Shown here: positions 1 to 7,872 of the stretch, one piece after another | How the letters are laid out: each line of letters opens with the position of its first letter | How positions within the stretch are numbered: the first letter of the stretch is position 1 | Source of the DNA: Pontibacter sp. FD36 | Lineage (GTDB): Bacteria > Bacteroidota > Bacteroidia > Cytophagales > Hymenobacteraceae | Assembly: GCF_015686655.1 (NCBI RefSeq) | Contig: NZ_JADPMP010000012.1 | Location: 1-64,000, forward strand | DNA: 64,000 nt | Reading direction: 5' to 3' | Program-made: the position numbers and the translations under genes | The notes under the pieces: generated by a model | Seen by the model: only the letters and a program-made list of their open reading frames with translations | The model's database searches: none | What the model was told of the DNA's origin: nothing

Positions 1-25
1 TAACTTCTTCCAACTTAAAACCCAT
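1..25 (-). CDS. First codons of a further cassette gene, cut by window edge
   Basis: An ATG at 25-23 on the minus strand opens a frame that stays open to the window edge (eight codons). It lies 18 bases inside the crossover box of the site at 43-97, the same spacing that the two complete cassette genes show to their own boxes (13 and 14 bases). The call rests on this spacing alone; the product cannot be recognised. Confidence 0.4.
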
Positions 26-42
26 AACGCGTCGCACGGTCA

Positions 43-97
43 GTGCAACCACGGCTTCATTGTGGGCACTTCGTACCCAACGAAGCCTTAGTTGTAC
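43..97 (-). other. attC-like recombination site, downstream end of first complete cassette
   Basis: On the plus strand the outer boxes are GTGCAAC (43-49) and GTTGTAC (91-97), complementary at six of seven positions. Inside, GGCTTC (53-58) pairs with GAAGCC (82-87), and a further TGTGGG/CCCAAC pairing extends the stem. The site starts 12 bases after the stop codon of the gene at 109-783. The box at 91-97 is the complement of the box that opens the same cassette at 797-803, as expected for one mobile cassette. Both boxes depart from strict RYYYAAC/GTTRRRY at one base. Confidence 0.7.
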
Positions 98-108
98 CTT
101 GTTTTTTT

Positions 109-783
109 CTAAATCATTGACCCTACAAGCCTTTGCTTCAGTCCATCTTTGGTAAAAACCCATACGGCCTGATAAGCACCTGCCCCATCGCTGTTCCATT
201 GGTACACGATGTATGAATCACCATTTTTATAGACCTTGAAGGTGTTCGTGCATTCGTAGATGTCGCTGTAGAGAGGCGTGTTTATTTCAACCTTTTTCCC
301 TTCAACTACGGCGTTGACTCCTTTTACTTGTGTTCTTGGGAAGTTTCCGTCCGTTCCCCATACAGGTCTGCCTGCAATTGTTTTTACCCATTTCCCTTCA
401 TGCTTTTCAACAATTCGGTTATCGAGCTTAAAAGGCTCCAGAAGATATTCAAATTTAAAATCCGTTCCTTGGTAGGGCTGTAGCTTGTCTAGGGGTTGAA
501 GCCTTGATTTGTGTATGAATCCTTCGATGTAGTCGGGCTGCGTAGAACTGAAGGAGAAAGCATTAATAGGTATAAAGACAGGGACCCATTCGTCCGTATC
601 ATGTCCTTCTTCATAGTCATACCAGAAGGCTTCGTTGCTATATAGTTTGTGGATGATTTGCGACTGTCCGTTCGGCTTCTCCCTGACATTGGTGTACCCG
701 TCCTTATCTTGAATGATAGCTACCTGCGCTGTTGCCACAACAGTAATAAGAAACATTGCTATCAGTAATGTCAGGTTTTTCAT
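109..783 (-). CDS. Secreted protein with bacterial SH3-like domain (cassette gene)
   Basis: The 224-residue protein begins with a clear signal peptide ending near ATAQ (residue 19). Residues about 24-45 read DGYTNVREKPNGQSQIIHKL, the typical opening of an SH3b (SH3_3) domain, with the N-V-R-x-x-P core; such domains usually bind cell-wall or extracellular ligands. The rest, with many aromatic residues and a C-terminal W-x-F-T-K-D-G element, is not recognised. It is the cargo of one cassette: the crossover box ends 14 bases upstream of the ATG and an attC-like hairpin follows the stop. The coding sequence looks richer in A/T than the chromosomal genes to the right, in keeping with acquisition. 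Role unknown; the SH3 call is by motif only. Confidence 0.7.
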   Translation of the reverse strand: MKNLTLLIAMFLITVVATAQVAIIQDKDGYTNVREKPNGQSQIIHKLYSNEAFWYDYEEGHDTDEWVPVFIPINAFSFSSTQPDYIEGFIHKSRLQPLDKLQPYQGTDFKFEYLLEPFKLDNRIVEKHEGKWVKTIAGRPVWGTDGNFPRTQVKGVNAVVEGKKVEINTPLYSDIYECTNTFKVYKNGDSYIVYQWNSDGAGAYQAVWVFTKDGLKQRLVGSMI

Positions 784-796
784 GTTTTTAAATATG

Positions 797-864
797 GTAC
801 AACGTTATTCGTGCATAGTGTGGGCAAGGCGGCGCCGAAGCATAAACTATGAACTTTGTTGGGT
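797..864 (-). other. attC-like recombination site between two cassette genes
   Basis: Plus-strand outer boxes are GTACAAC (797-803) and GTTGGGT (858-864). The inner stem pairs GTT (804-806) with AAC (852-854) and CATAGT (814-819) with ACTATG (846-851), leaving a GC-rich loop. On the minus strand the left box ACCCAAC matches RYYYAAC exactly, while the right box GTTGTAC departs from GTTRRRY at one base. It lies 11 bases after the stop of the gene at 875-1381 and 14 bases before the start of the gene at 109-783. Confidence 0.78.
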
Positions 865-874
865 GAAGGTATTT

Positions 875-1381
875 TTATGCTTTGTATCTATCCAGAGAGT
901 TCCAATACTCACCCATCTGACCTCTTTCTTCCATTGCTTTTCTATCTATTTTTTCTGGAAGCATGTCTGGCTTTGCATTTTCCACAAAGGCTTTCAGATT
1001 TACAAGTGTTTTGAACCTCTTAAACACGAAATCCCATGTAGCGTAGTAGTTAAGCATCCAATTTAACTCTGGTTCGACCGCATTGCTGCCTATCTTCCCG
1101 TCTAAGATGGTAAATACCTTAATTTCTGCTCGTTCATCAATAGTATCAATACCGCTCAAATAATTGGGCTCAGTTAGTGCATACCATTGAATGAAGCGTG
1201 CTCTTTTTAATGCTTCAATTTCCCTTTCAGCCATTTCGGAATATTGCTGATGTATTTGCTTGTATGAGGCAAACACTTCTCCAAGATTCTTAGCATTTTC
1301 TTCCGTCTGCTTTTGGCTGTACAGCTCAGTTACGATACTGCAAAGGTCCTTTTCTCTTTGAGCTAATTGTTCTAAATTCAT
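875..1381 (-). CDS. Hypothetical protein (cassette gene)
   Basis: A 168-residue soluble protein without signal peptide or membrane segment. The start is taken as the ATG at 1381; a longer reading would need a TTG lying inside the attC box, which is unlikely. The N-terminal half (residues about 1-65) is charged and looks helical, with an E-K-D-L...E-L-Y-S-Q-K pattern and the run [19 protein letters not shown]; the C-terminal half has several Trp and Tyr residues. I do not recognise the family. Its place, directly between two attC-like sites with 11-13 base margins, is typical of integron cassette cargo, most of which is of unknown function. Confidence 0.75.
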   Translation of the reverse strand: MNLEQLAQREKDLCSIVTELYSQKQTEENAKNLGEVFASYKQIHQQYSEMAEREIEALKRARFIQWYALTEPNYLSGIDTIDERAEIKVFTILDGKIGSNAVEPELNWMLNYYATWDFVFKRFKTLVNLKAFVENAKPDMLPEKIDRKAMEERGQMGEYWNSLDRYKA

Positions 1382-1393
1382 AATGTTACTTGC

Positions 1394-1455
1394 ACCCAAC
1401 TAGCAGATAGCAGGAGTAGGTACTCCCACTATCTGCACTATGTGTGGAGTTGGAT
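1394..1455 (-). other. attC-like recombination site, best match of the three
   Basis: Plus-strand outer boxes ACCCAAC (1394-1400) and GTTGGAT (1449-1455) fit RYYYAAC and GTTRRRY exactly. The inner stem is strong: GCAGATAG (1403-1410) pairs with CTATCTGC (1429-1436), and GGAGTA (1413-1418) with TACTCC (1421-1426). It begins 15 bases after the mgsA stop and ends 13 bases before the next start codon. The cassette boundary that should match its ATCCAAC box (a GTTGGAT upstream of mgsA) is not visible. Confidence 0.82.
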
Positions 1456-1469
1456 GTGTGGATTTATAC

Positions 1470-1838
1470 CTAGTCCTTTCTTTCCAACACGATCAAATCA
1501 GCTGATGCCTTATTCAAAGCAATAGGAATGTTGTTGAGTACCGCCGTGCGGATCAGTGTTTGGATGTCGTGCTCGTGGCCGTGTGGGGTTTCTACGTCGA
1601 TGAAGAAAATCACCTTTTGGATCTGACCCTGAAGTAGACGGGCGGCTAGCAGAATATCACCGCCACTTGGGCCGTGGCCGAAGGGTTCAATGTTCATGTC
1701 AAGCAGCTCATTGATCAGCTTGGAAGTGTTAGTCGTCCCAATCAGCTTGTATTGGCGCAGGGCCTGCTGGTTCTCTTTTACCCAGTTGAGTAGTTCCGTC
1801 TTCTTGTTGTTGTGGGCAATCAGTGCAATGGTTGTCAT
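1470..1838 (-). CDS. mgsA: Methylglyoxal synthase
   Basis: Converts dihydroxyacetone phosphate to methylglyoxal and phosphate, a cytosolic bypass that relieves sugar-phosphate stress. The 122-residue protein is shorter than the 152-residue E. coli enzyme but keeps the family order: ALIAHNNKK at the N-terminus (His9), GTTNTS near residue 35, GPSGGD with Asp61 as the expected catalytic base, and the FFID...PHGHEHD block (Asp81, His86-90, Asp91), followed by NNIPIALNKASAD. The residue after the first His is Asn where E. coli has Asp. The gene stops 15 bases before an attC-like site, so it could be the anchor or first member of the cassette cluster, although no matching upstream crossover box is seen. 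The proximity to a starch-degrading locus may be chance. Confidence 0.88.
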   Translation of the reverse strand: MTTIALIAHNNKKTELLNWVKENQQALRQYKLIGTTNTSKLINELLDMNIEPFGHGPSGGDILLAARLLQGQIQKVIFFIDVETPHGHEHDIQTLIRTAVLNNIPIALNKASADLIVLERKD

Positions 1839-2011
1839 AAGGTATGATGTATAGCTAGTGTCAGTAAGGCCTCAGTGCTGTTGCTGTTGAGTTAGTGAAG
1901 ATAAGCTTTTCACCTTTATAATCTAAATTCTAAACTGAAAGATCATGTCTCTCGTCAAAAGAGCGAGACATCCTACAGCGTCTGATTCAGAAGGAAAGAG
2001 AAAAACTACCC

Positions 2012-2818
2012 ATGAAAGTAGATAAAAAGTACAGAAAGATTGCGCAGTGGCTGGCCCGTTACGGTTGTGTATCCATCGGTCTCGTGTATGTACTGCTGGG
2101 GGGCATGGCGATACTCTCGCTGTTTGGCAGGTCTGAGGACGATGCCGATGAAGAGCGTGCACTGGGTTATCTGCTTGAGTACACCTTGGGAGAAGTACTG
2201 GTCTGGGTAGTGCTGATAGGTATGGTCGGTTATATCGCCTGGCGGGTATTCGAAGCTTTAACGGATCCCTACGAGTTTGGGAAAGACCTGAAAGGTATAG
2301 GCAAAAGGGTAGGGGTTGCTCTGAGCGGCGTAGGCTATGGGCTTATTGCCTTCTCAGCATACGAAGTGCTGACCGGAGGCGGCGGAAACAGTGAAGAGGA
2401 GCAGCAACTGATGATCGCCAAAATACTGGCCTGGGATGCAGGTCCATGGCTGGTTGGCGCGGCTGGGGTGGTCACTATGTTGACTGGCCTGGTGCAGTTC
2501 CAATACGTCATACAGGGAGCCTATAACAAGCGCCTGGATCTGGGCGAACTAGAGCAGTTTAAAAAGCGCATTATTCACGCGCTGGCATGGGCAGGATATT
2601 TTGCACGTGGCATCATCCTGCTCGTGCTTGGTTACTTTCTGCTGCGCGGCGCTATCAAGCAAGACGAAAACGCGGTCGGAGATACCGATTCAGCTTTCGA
2701 TTTTATAGGTGGAGGCACAGTGGGTGACACAGCCTTTTTCCTGGTGGCGCTGGGTACGATCTGCTATGGTTTTTTTATGTTTATCTTCAGTGTGTTTTAC
2801 AAGTTTAGGAGAGACTGA
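2012..2818 (+). CDS. DUF1206 integral membrane protein
   Basis: A 268-residue protein with about six membrane segments arranged as three repeats of two. Each repeat opens with the R/K-x-G-Y/C-x-(A/S)-x-G-(I/L)-x-Y/L pattern typical of DUF1206: WLARYGCVSIGLVYVLLG near residue 13, KRVGVALSGVGYGLIAFSAY near 97, and WAGYFARGIILLVLGYFLL near 195. The family has no established function. The gene is preceded by a 173-base spacer and reads toward the threonine-synthase-like gene with only 8 bases between the two stops. The ATG at 2012 gives a short charged N-terminus before the first membrane helix. Confidence 0.82.
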   Translation: MKVDKKYRKIAQWLARYGCVSIGLVYVLLGGMAILSLFGRSEDDADEERALGYLLEYTLGEVLVWVVLIGMVGYIAWRVFEALTDPYEFGKDLKGIGKRVGVALSGVGYGLIAFSAYEVLTGGGGNSEEEQQLMIAKILAWDAGPWLVGAAGVVTMLTGLVQFQYVIQGAYNKRLDLGELEQFKKRIIHALAWAGYFARGIILLVLGYFLLRGAIKQDENAVGDTDSAFDFIGGGTVGDTAFFLVALGTICYGFFMFIFSVFYKFRRD

Positions 2819-2826
2819 TGGCAAGT

Positions 2827-4032
2827 TTAGTCCTCCGCAAACACACCAGAAAGGTTCTCCATGTACTTCTGCCCGGAACCGGTGTTGAGCAGGAGAATCT
2901 TTTCATCGGGCGAGATACAACCCGTGTCGACCAGCTTGCGTGTGGCCATCCAAACGGCTGCCCCCTCGGGCGCTACAAAAAGCCCTTCGTGGGCGCCCAG
3001 TTCTTTCAGCCCTGATATCATTTCCTGCTCGCTGATGCTGATGGCTGTACCGCCGGATTCCTGCAGTGTCTGCAGCATCAGTTGCTCACCCAGTGGACGA
3101 GGCACGGCAAGTCCGTTGGCGATAGTTGGTTTGCCCATGTAGTTTTGCGCATTGGCTTGTCTGCCGTAAAAAGTCTCTACCAGCGGACGGCAGTTCTCGG
3201 CCTGTACTGCCACCATGCGCGGCAGTTTTATATCCTCCGGCAGCCAGCCAATTTTTTTCATTTCCCTAAACGCTTTCCAGATTCCGATCAGTCCGGTGCC
3301 ACCGCCGGCAGGGTATAGGATCACGTCAGGCAGTTCCCAGTTCCCCTGTTCGGCAATCTCGTAACCCATCGTTTTTTTTCCTTCGATGCGGTAAGGCTCT
3401 TTCAGGGTCGACACGTCTAATAATTCACTTTTGCTGTTAAGCTCCTTCACTCTGGCGGCGCAGTCGTTGATCAGGCCATCCACCAGCACCACCTCAGCGC
3501 CATACCAGTAACATTCGTCCCGGAAAGCCTTTGGCGTATGGCGCGGCATCACCACCGTAGCACGCATTCCTGCTTTGGCACAGTAGGCAGCCATGGCAAC
3601 GCCGGCATTGCCAGCTGTAGGTATAATGCAGCCTTCCACACCATGCTCTTTTGCTTTGGAGATCGCCATACTGAGTCCACGAGCTTTAAAAGAGCCGGTC
3701 GGGTTCTGGCCTTCCTCTTTCAGCTGCAGGGAGCGGAGCTCGTACTTTTTAGCGAGGTTGCTTAGCGCCAAGATCGGGGTATAGCCTTCACCGAGGCTCA
3801 CGATGTTTTCTTCGTGCAGCACGGGTAGCATTTCGAGGTAGCGCCACATGGTGCCTTCCCGCTTTTGCAGTACCTCTTTGCTTAGTGACTCGACAAGATT
3901 ATACCCAGCCAGCAAAGGTAGCTGGCAGCAAGTCGAAACTGTCTGTTTTTCGAAAGGAGAATATTGTTTGCCACAGCCTGAGCAGGATAATGTGCTGAGG
4001 TGGCTTACTAAGGATTGAAGCGTCGTTTCCAT
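2827..4032 (-). CDS. thrC: Threonine-synthase-like PLP enzyme
   Basis: A fold-type II PLP enzyme. Threonine synthase converts O-phosphohomoserine to threonine. An N-terminal Cys-rich element (CSGCGKQY...CC) resembles the zinc-ribbon-like start of this branch. The PLP lysine lies in NPTGSFKARG, the phosphate loop in PAGGGTGLIG, and NTGSGQKY closes the C-terminus. The ATG at 4032 is chosen; a frame extension to 4071 needs a TTG and adds residues that do not look like the family. It ends 8 bases from the convergent DUF1206 gene and lies 62 bases downstream of a LysR-type regulator on the same strand, so they may be cotranscribed. A related lyase such as cysteate synthase or a diaminopropionate-forming enzyme is possible. 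Confidence 0.8.
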   Translation of the reverse strand: METTLQSLVSHLSTLSCSGCGKQYSPFEKQTVSTCCQLPLLAGYNLVESLSKEVLQKREGTMWRYLEMLPVLHEENIVSLGEGYTPILALSNLAKKYELRSLQLKEEGQNPTGSFKARGLSMAISKAKEHGVEGCIIPTAGNAGVAMAAYCAKAGMRATVVMPRHTPKAFRDECYWYGAEVVLVDGLINDCAARVKELNSKSELLDVSTLKEPYRIEGKKTMGYEIAEQGNWELPDVILYPAGGGTGLIGIWKAFREMKKIGWLPEDIKLPRMVAVQAENCRPLVETFYGRQANAQNYMGKPTIANGLAVPRPLGEQLMLQTLQESGGTAISISEQEMISGLKELGAHEGLFVAPEGAAVWMATRKLVDTGCISPDEKILLLNTGSGQKYMENLSGVFAED

Positions 4033-4094
4033 ATTAGTATTTACGGCAATTAACACTCCTGATATGACCAAACAAAATAGCTTTAAGGAATAGG

Positions 4095-5000
4095 CTATTC
4101 CATTTTGGAATAATATCGCTTCGTAAACTGAATGAAATTTTTGTAAGGGAAATTGTTCTCGGTGCCTTTGCGCTGTATGAAATTGAAGCTCCGTTTTATG
4201 GTAAGTCCGTTGATTGGCACCTGCACCAGCTCGCCAGACTGCAGTTCTTTTATTACCGCCTGCCGGGGCAGGAAAGACAGGCAGGTATCCACCCGCACAA
4301 AGTTCTTTAGCGCTTCAGTTCCACCGAGTCGTATTTTAATGGGCAGCTCATTTAACTTCACCTGCTTCCGCTCCAGTGCCAGTTCCAGCACGGCCAGTGT
4401 GCCTGAACCCCGTTCCCGCAGCGCCAGCGGAATTTCATACAGGTCCCGGATCTCCAGTTGCTGTTTTTTGAGCGGATTGCGGGAAGAACAGACGGCTATC
4501 ACTTCATCGGTCAGGAAAGGCGTATAAGTCACGTTGCTCACCTTGTTGATGCCCTCCACTATGCCCAGGTCTATTTCGTGGTCGAGCAGGGCTTTGAGGA
4601 TATTCTCGCTGTTCCGGTTTTTCAGGTCGAGCTGCACATTGGGATTTTGCTGCAGGTAGGCCGAGAGCACCGGCGGAAGGATGTAGAGCGAGATAGTAGT
4701 ACTCGCCCCCAGTACCATGTTAACCTGCGGAGAAAAGTTCTCACTCAGTTGCTTGAAATTCTGGTAAAGCTCGTGTTGCAGCTGTTTGGCAGACAGTAGT
4801 TTTTCATAAAGCAGCTTGCCGGCAGGGGTAAGCACAACGCTGTTACCGAGTCGCTCGAAAAGGCCTGTCTTGTAGAACTCTTCCAGCGCTTTGATGTGCT
4901 TGCTAATAGCTGACTGACTGATAAAAAGGGTCTGGCTGGCTTTGGTGAAACTCAGCAGCCGCGCCACTTCCATAAAAATCTCGTGTCGGTGAGAGAGCAT
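4095..5000 (-). CDS. LysR-family transcriptional regulator
   Basis: A 301-residue regulator. Residues about 1-60 form the winged helix-turn-helix, with FTKASQTLFISQSAISKHIKALE as recognition region; the rest is the two-lobed effector domain typical of the family, with TISLYILPPVLSAYLQQNPNV and the DLGIVEG strand. The ATG at 5000 gives the usual LysR N-terminus; an in-frame TTG at 5039 would add 13 residues unlike the family. LysR proteins usually act on a neighbouring gene, and the threonine-synthase-like gene 62 bases downstream is the natural candidate, but the effector is not predictable. A TATACCTG word sits at 5003-5010 directly upstream of the start. Confidence 0.88.
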   Translation of the reverse strand: MLSHRHEIFMEVARLLSFTKASQTLFISQSAISKHIKALEEFYKTGLFERLGNSVVLTPAGKLLYEKLLSAKQLQHELYQNFKQLSENFSPQVNMVLGASTTISLYILPPVLSAYLQQNPNVQLDLKNRNSENILKALLDHEIDLGIVEGINKVSNVTYTPFLTDEVIAVCSSRNPLKKQQLEIRDLYEIPLALRERGSGTLAVLELALERKQVKLNELPIKIRLGGTEALKNFVRVDTCLSFLPRQAVIKELQSGELVQVPINGLTIKRSFNFIQRKGTENNFPYKNFIQFTKRYYSKME

Positions 5001-5040
5001 GTTATACCTGTTTGTGTAAGTATAACGAAATCGTAACAAA

Positions 5041-5078
5041 AAAAGAGCTCCTGCCCGGATTTTGGCAGGAGCTCTTTT
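5041..5078 (-). terminator. Intrinsic terminator of the glucan-utilisation operon
   Basis: A 15-bp perfect stem (5041-5055 with 5064-5078) and an 8-base loop, followed on the minus strand by a long T run. It lies 19 bases after the stop of the six-hairpin glycosidase and before the LysR start, so it ends the leftward operon. Confidence 0.9.
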
Positions 5079-5096
5079 CTGAATTTGATGGACCTG

Positions 5097-7829
5097 TTAC
5101 TGCACTCGGATCATACGCATGTGGTCGATCATGGCCTGGTTGATCTCGCCGTTCATGTTCTCGTTTTGTGGCTCAAAAGTAAGGGTGAGCTGGTTGGTGC
5201 CTTTCTCGAGCTGCACCCATACCTTGTTGGTATAGCCCCAGTCGCTCCACTCGCCAATGCCCCGCTGCGGCAGCACGATAGTGCCGGCCATTTCCTTGTC
5301 TTTGCGCAGCGTACGGATAGCCGCTTTGTTGTCGGTGTTGATCGGTCCGTTGCCGTTGGCATAGCGGAAGTCAATAGCGTACAAGCCTGCCTGTGGCGCG
5401 TTTACTTTGAAATTGATGGTTGTGTTTGTCTTTTTGCTCACTTCCACGAAACCTCTGCCGCTAAAACCTTTGTAGGGTTGCTTCGCTGGCGTAGTCGCTG
5501 CCTCAGCTTCGTATACCTGCTCCAGCGCGGCAGGATATACCGACACCGGCTCACTGGCAAAAGAGCCGTAGCCCGCAGCGTCCGTCGCGATCACCTGATA
5601 CTCGGCATAGTCCTCTGGCTGTACCGCTATACCTGTCTCAGTGGTTTGCTGCAGCGGCTTGCCGTTTTTAAGCACGGTGTAGTTCACCGCGCCTTCTACA
5701 GACTGCCAGCTATACCTGCCGTTGGCAAACGTAGCTGTGGGCGAGACAGGCGTTACGTGGTGGGCTACTTTGTTCTGTGTTCCTTTTTCTGATGAGGCAT
5801 CACCCAGCACGATCTTTACGGTATGGGGGCCTGTGAGCGACGCAGGTATAGCAGCGCCTTCCAGTGGCTGTCCGTCCATTGTGATGCTGCGGATGCTGTT
5901 ACCGAAGCCCTCCATCTGGATATCAAGCACGGCATTTCTATACCTGAAATTGGTCAGGCTGCGATTGCCTTTATAACTCTCCGGTACGAATGGTTTGAAC
6001 ACTAGCTGATCTGCCTGAAAATCCATACCGAAAAGCAGTTTGTAGGTCATGCCCAGGTAGCCGGCCACGCTCCACAATTGGCGGTCGGAGTTAACCTGCG
6101 TGCCTGCGTAGTCACCGTTGCTGGCCACGAAGTTTTCCTTGTTGGTGAGGAACAGCGCAGCAGGTCGGTAGATGGCGTTGAGGCTCTCCTCAGTGGCGGT
6201 TTCGTTACCAGCCTTAGCGGCGGCCAGTGTCCAGTAGGCCTGCACAAAAGGCCAGATGCCGTTGTTGTGGTAAGGCGGAATGTTCGGGATCTGCGGGAAA
6301 ATGCTTGGTACGCCGAAGTCATAAACCGGGGTGTTGGCCACAACTCTTTTTGCTCTGTCGGCATCTGCTATACCAAACAACACTGTGAGTGCCTCACCCA
6401 ATGCCTCGGCTCTTGGTGACAGCGACAGGTAGTTGCGACCATACAGGTACTGTCCGTAATAGCCTTTGTCTTCCTGCCACAGCTGCTGGTTTATACCTTG
6501 CTTAATGCTGTCAGCTACGTATCTATACCTGTCGGACGCCTGTTTGTCGTTTAGCATCATCGCCATCTGGCTTAGCAGCACATTAGCCTGATAGTGCACA
6601 GCGTTCGTGCCCAGGTTTCGCGAGGTATAAATATCAGCAGGTTGCATCCATTTCGGGTAGGTCTGATCACGCCAATCGAGGAAAGAGGACTCGCCCCGCA
6701 TCAGGTTTGTCTTCTGGTCGAAGGCGTTGAGCAGATCATCTTCCATCGAGTTGCGGATGATCTCGTAGGATTCGCGCAGCCAGTTCTGGTCGCCGGTTAC
6801 GGTGTAGATCTCCCAGGCGGCAGTGGCCCACACAATGCGGTCGGTCGAAACCGGGTAGGCCCCGCCTGTGCCGGTATCCTGAATGATGCGCTTGTTCTTC
6901 ACTTTGCGCATCAGGCTTTTGCGGGCTATCTCTGGCTCAATGGCAGCCAAACCCAGTATCAGACTATAGCTGATGTCGCGGGTCCAGACGCCAGCCCATT
7001 CTTTACCGGTACGGAAAGTACCATCCTCCTCGATGTTCTTCACCACTTCCTCCAGCGTCATGTTGTAGAGTGCATCGGTCAGCACGTAGTCGGATTTGTA
7101 CTGCGGATATTTGTCGATCGGCAGGCTCAGTTTCCAGTGGGAAGCCGTGAGTTTTTCTTCGCGGTGGGCATTCATGTTGAGCGTCACTTCATAGATGCCA
7201 TCGCCGTCCGGGTCTTCCAGTTCCATCCCTTCGCGACTCGCCAGATTATCGAAATCCCAGGTGAGGGGTGAGGAGTTGCCGGCAATATAAACGCCTTTGA
7301 AATCGTCTTTGTATACCTTGCTGCCATTGTAGGCGGTGTAAAATCCCTGCTTCTCAAAGGCATTCAGCACGTCGCGCATATCCACCCGCACGGTAAGCGG
7401 TGTGTTCGGTGGCAGAAATGCCTTGGCTGGTGCCGGCTCAGTAGCCTTCAGCTGCTGCCCGAATTTAATAACAGGTGTTTCGCAACTTCCTCCTTCCTCG
7501 GCGAGGCATACGAACTGGTGGTCCATGCCAGACGGCATTTCGTTGTCTTTGCTGTTGATGCTGAACTTGAAGAGCACCTCTGGGGACTGGAATTCATTGG
7601 CCGGGCTTTGGTAGCTGGAGGTGATCTCGGTAGGGGATAGTGCCTGTGCTACGTAGTCACCTTGTACGACGCGGTCAGGGTAAATGCTATAGGCTTGGGA
7701 TTGCCAGATTGCCTGTTCTGTGCTGACTGTTTCGGTGGTTGTACCGGTGTCTGGTTGCGGCGTTTTGCAGGCAGTTGCAGTTAGTACTGCTGCTAAGCTT
7801 GCTGCTTTTATGTAAGTGTATTTGGTCAT
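5097..7829 (-). CDS. Six-hairpin glycoside hydrolase lipoprotein with C-terminal carbohydrate-binding module
   Basis: A 910-residue lipoprotein (lipobox TATAC, Cys21), expected on the cell surface. The central region, about 240-650, has the (alpha/alpha)6 glycosidase style: EWAGVWTRDISYS, GGAYPVSTDRIVWATAAWEIY, ESSFLDWRDQTYP, HNNGIWPFVQAYW and DRQLWSVAGYLGM. Acidic residues in WTRD, DWRD and NSDRQLWS are candidates for catalysis, but I cannot assign the two reliably. Residues about 690-770 look like a fibronectin-type linker, and about 775-910 form a CBM35/CBM6-like beta-sandwich ending in MIDHMRMIRVQ. It lies last in the glucan operon, after a repeat-rich 716-base gap. The context suggests an exo-acting alpha-glucosidase or glucoamylase-like role; GH15, GH63 and GH65-like families are alternatives. 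Confidence 0.75.
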   Translation of the reverse strand: MTKYTYIKAASLAAVLTATACKTPQPDTGTTTETVSTEQAIWQSQAYSIYPDRVVQGDYVAQALSPTEITSSYQSPANEFQSPEVLFKFSINSKDNEMPSGMDHQFVCLAEEGGSCETPVIKFGQQLKATEPAPAKAFLPPNTPLTVRVDMRDVLNAFEKQGFYTAYNGSKVYKDDFKGVYIAGNSSPLTWDFDNLASREGMELEDPDGDGIYEVTLNMNAHREEKLTASHWKLSLPIDKYPQYKSDYVLTDALYNMTLEEVVKNIEEDGTFRTGKEWAGVWTRDISYSLILGLAAIEPEIARKSLMRKVKNKRIIQDTGTGGAYPVSTDRIVWATAAWEIYTVTGDQNWLRESYEIIRNSMEDDLLNAFDQKTNLMRGESSFLDWRDQTYPKWMQPADIYTSRNLGTNAVHYQANVLLSQMAMMLNDKQASDRYRYVADSIKQGINQQLWQEDKGYYGQYLYGRNYLSLSPRAEALGEALTVLFGIADADRAKRVVANTPVYDFGVPSIFPQIPNIPPYHNNGIWPFVQAYWTLAAAKAGNETATEESLNAIYRPAALFLTNKENFVASNGDYAGTQVNSDRQLWSVAGYLGMTYKLLFGMDFQADQLVFKPFVPESYKGNRSLTNFRYRNAVLDIQMEGFGNSIRSITMDGQPLEGAAIPASLTGPHTVKIVLGDASSEKGTQNKVAHHVTPVSPTATFANGRYSWQSVEGAVNYTVLKNGKPLQQTTETGIAVQPEDYAEYQVIATDAAGYGSFASEPVSVYPAALEQVYEAEAATTPAKQPYKGFSGRGFVEVSKKTNTTINFKVNAPQAGLYAIDFRYANGNGPINTDNKAAIRTLRKDKEMAGTIVLPQRGIGEWSDWGYTNKVWVQLEKGTNQLTLTFEPQNENMNGEINQAMIDHMRMIRVQ

Positions 7830-7872
7830 TGGTTAATGTTAATGTGTTTTAGTTTCGCCTGGCCGGCGGGGC

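Larger units (their letters stand above)
1..1455 (-). mobile_element. Integron-type gene cassette cluster without integrase (CALIN-like)
   Basis: Three sites at 43-97, 797-864 and 1394-1455 each consist of an inverted pair of outer 7-mers around an imperfect hairpin, and each lies between compact leftward genes. On the minus strand the outer boxes are ATCCAAC/GTTGGGT, ACCCAAC/GTTGTAC and GTACAAC/GTTGCAC, against the attC consensus RYYYAAC/GTTRRRY. The decisive point is that each cassette starts with the exact complement of the left box of its own terminal site: GTTGGGT with ACCCAAC, and GTTGTAC with GTACAAC. This is what excision as a circle at G/TT predicts. Start codons lie 13-18 bases after each crossover box and stops 11-15 bases before the next site. 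No integrase gene is visible; the array probably continues left of position 1. Confidence 0.8.

Noticed and set aside
1470-1838. mgsA as a full mobile integron cassette
   Set aside because: Its 3' margin fits, but the required matching crossover box upstream of the start is missing.
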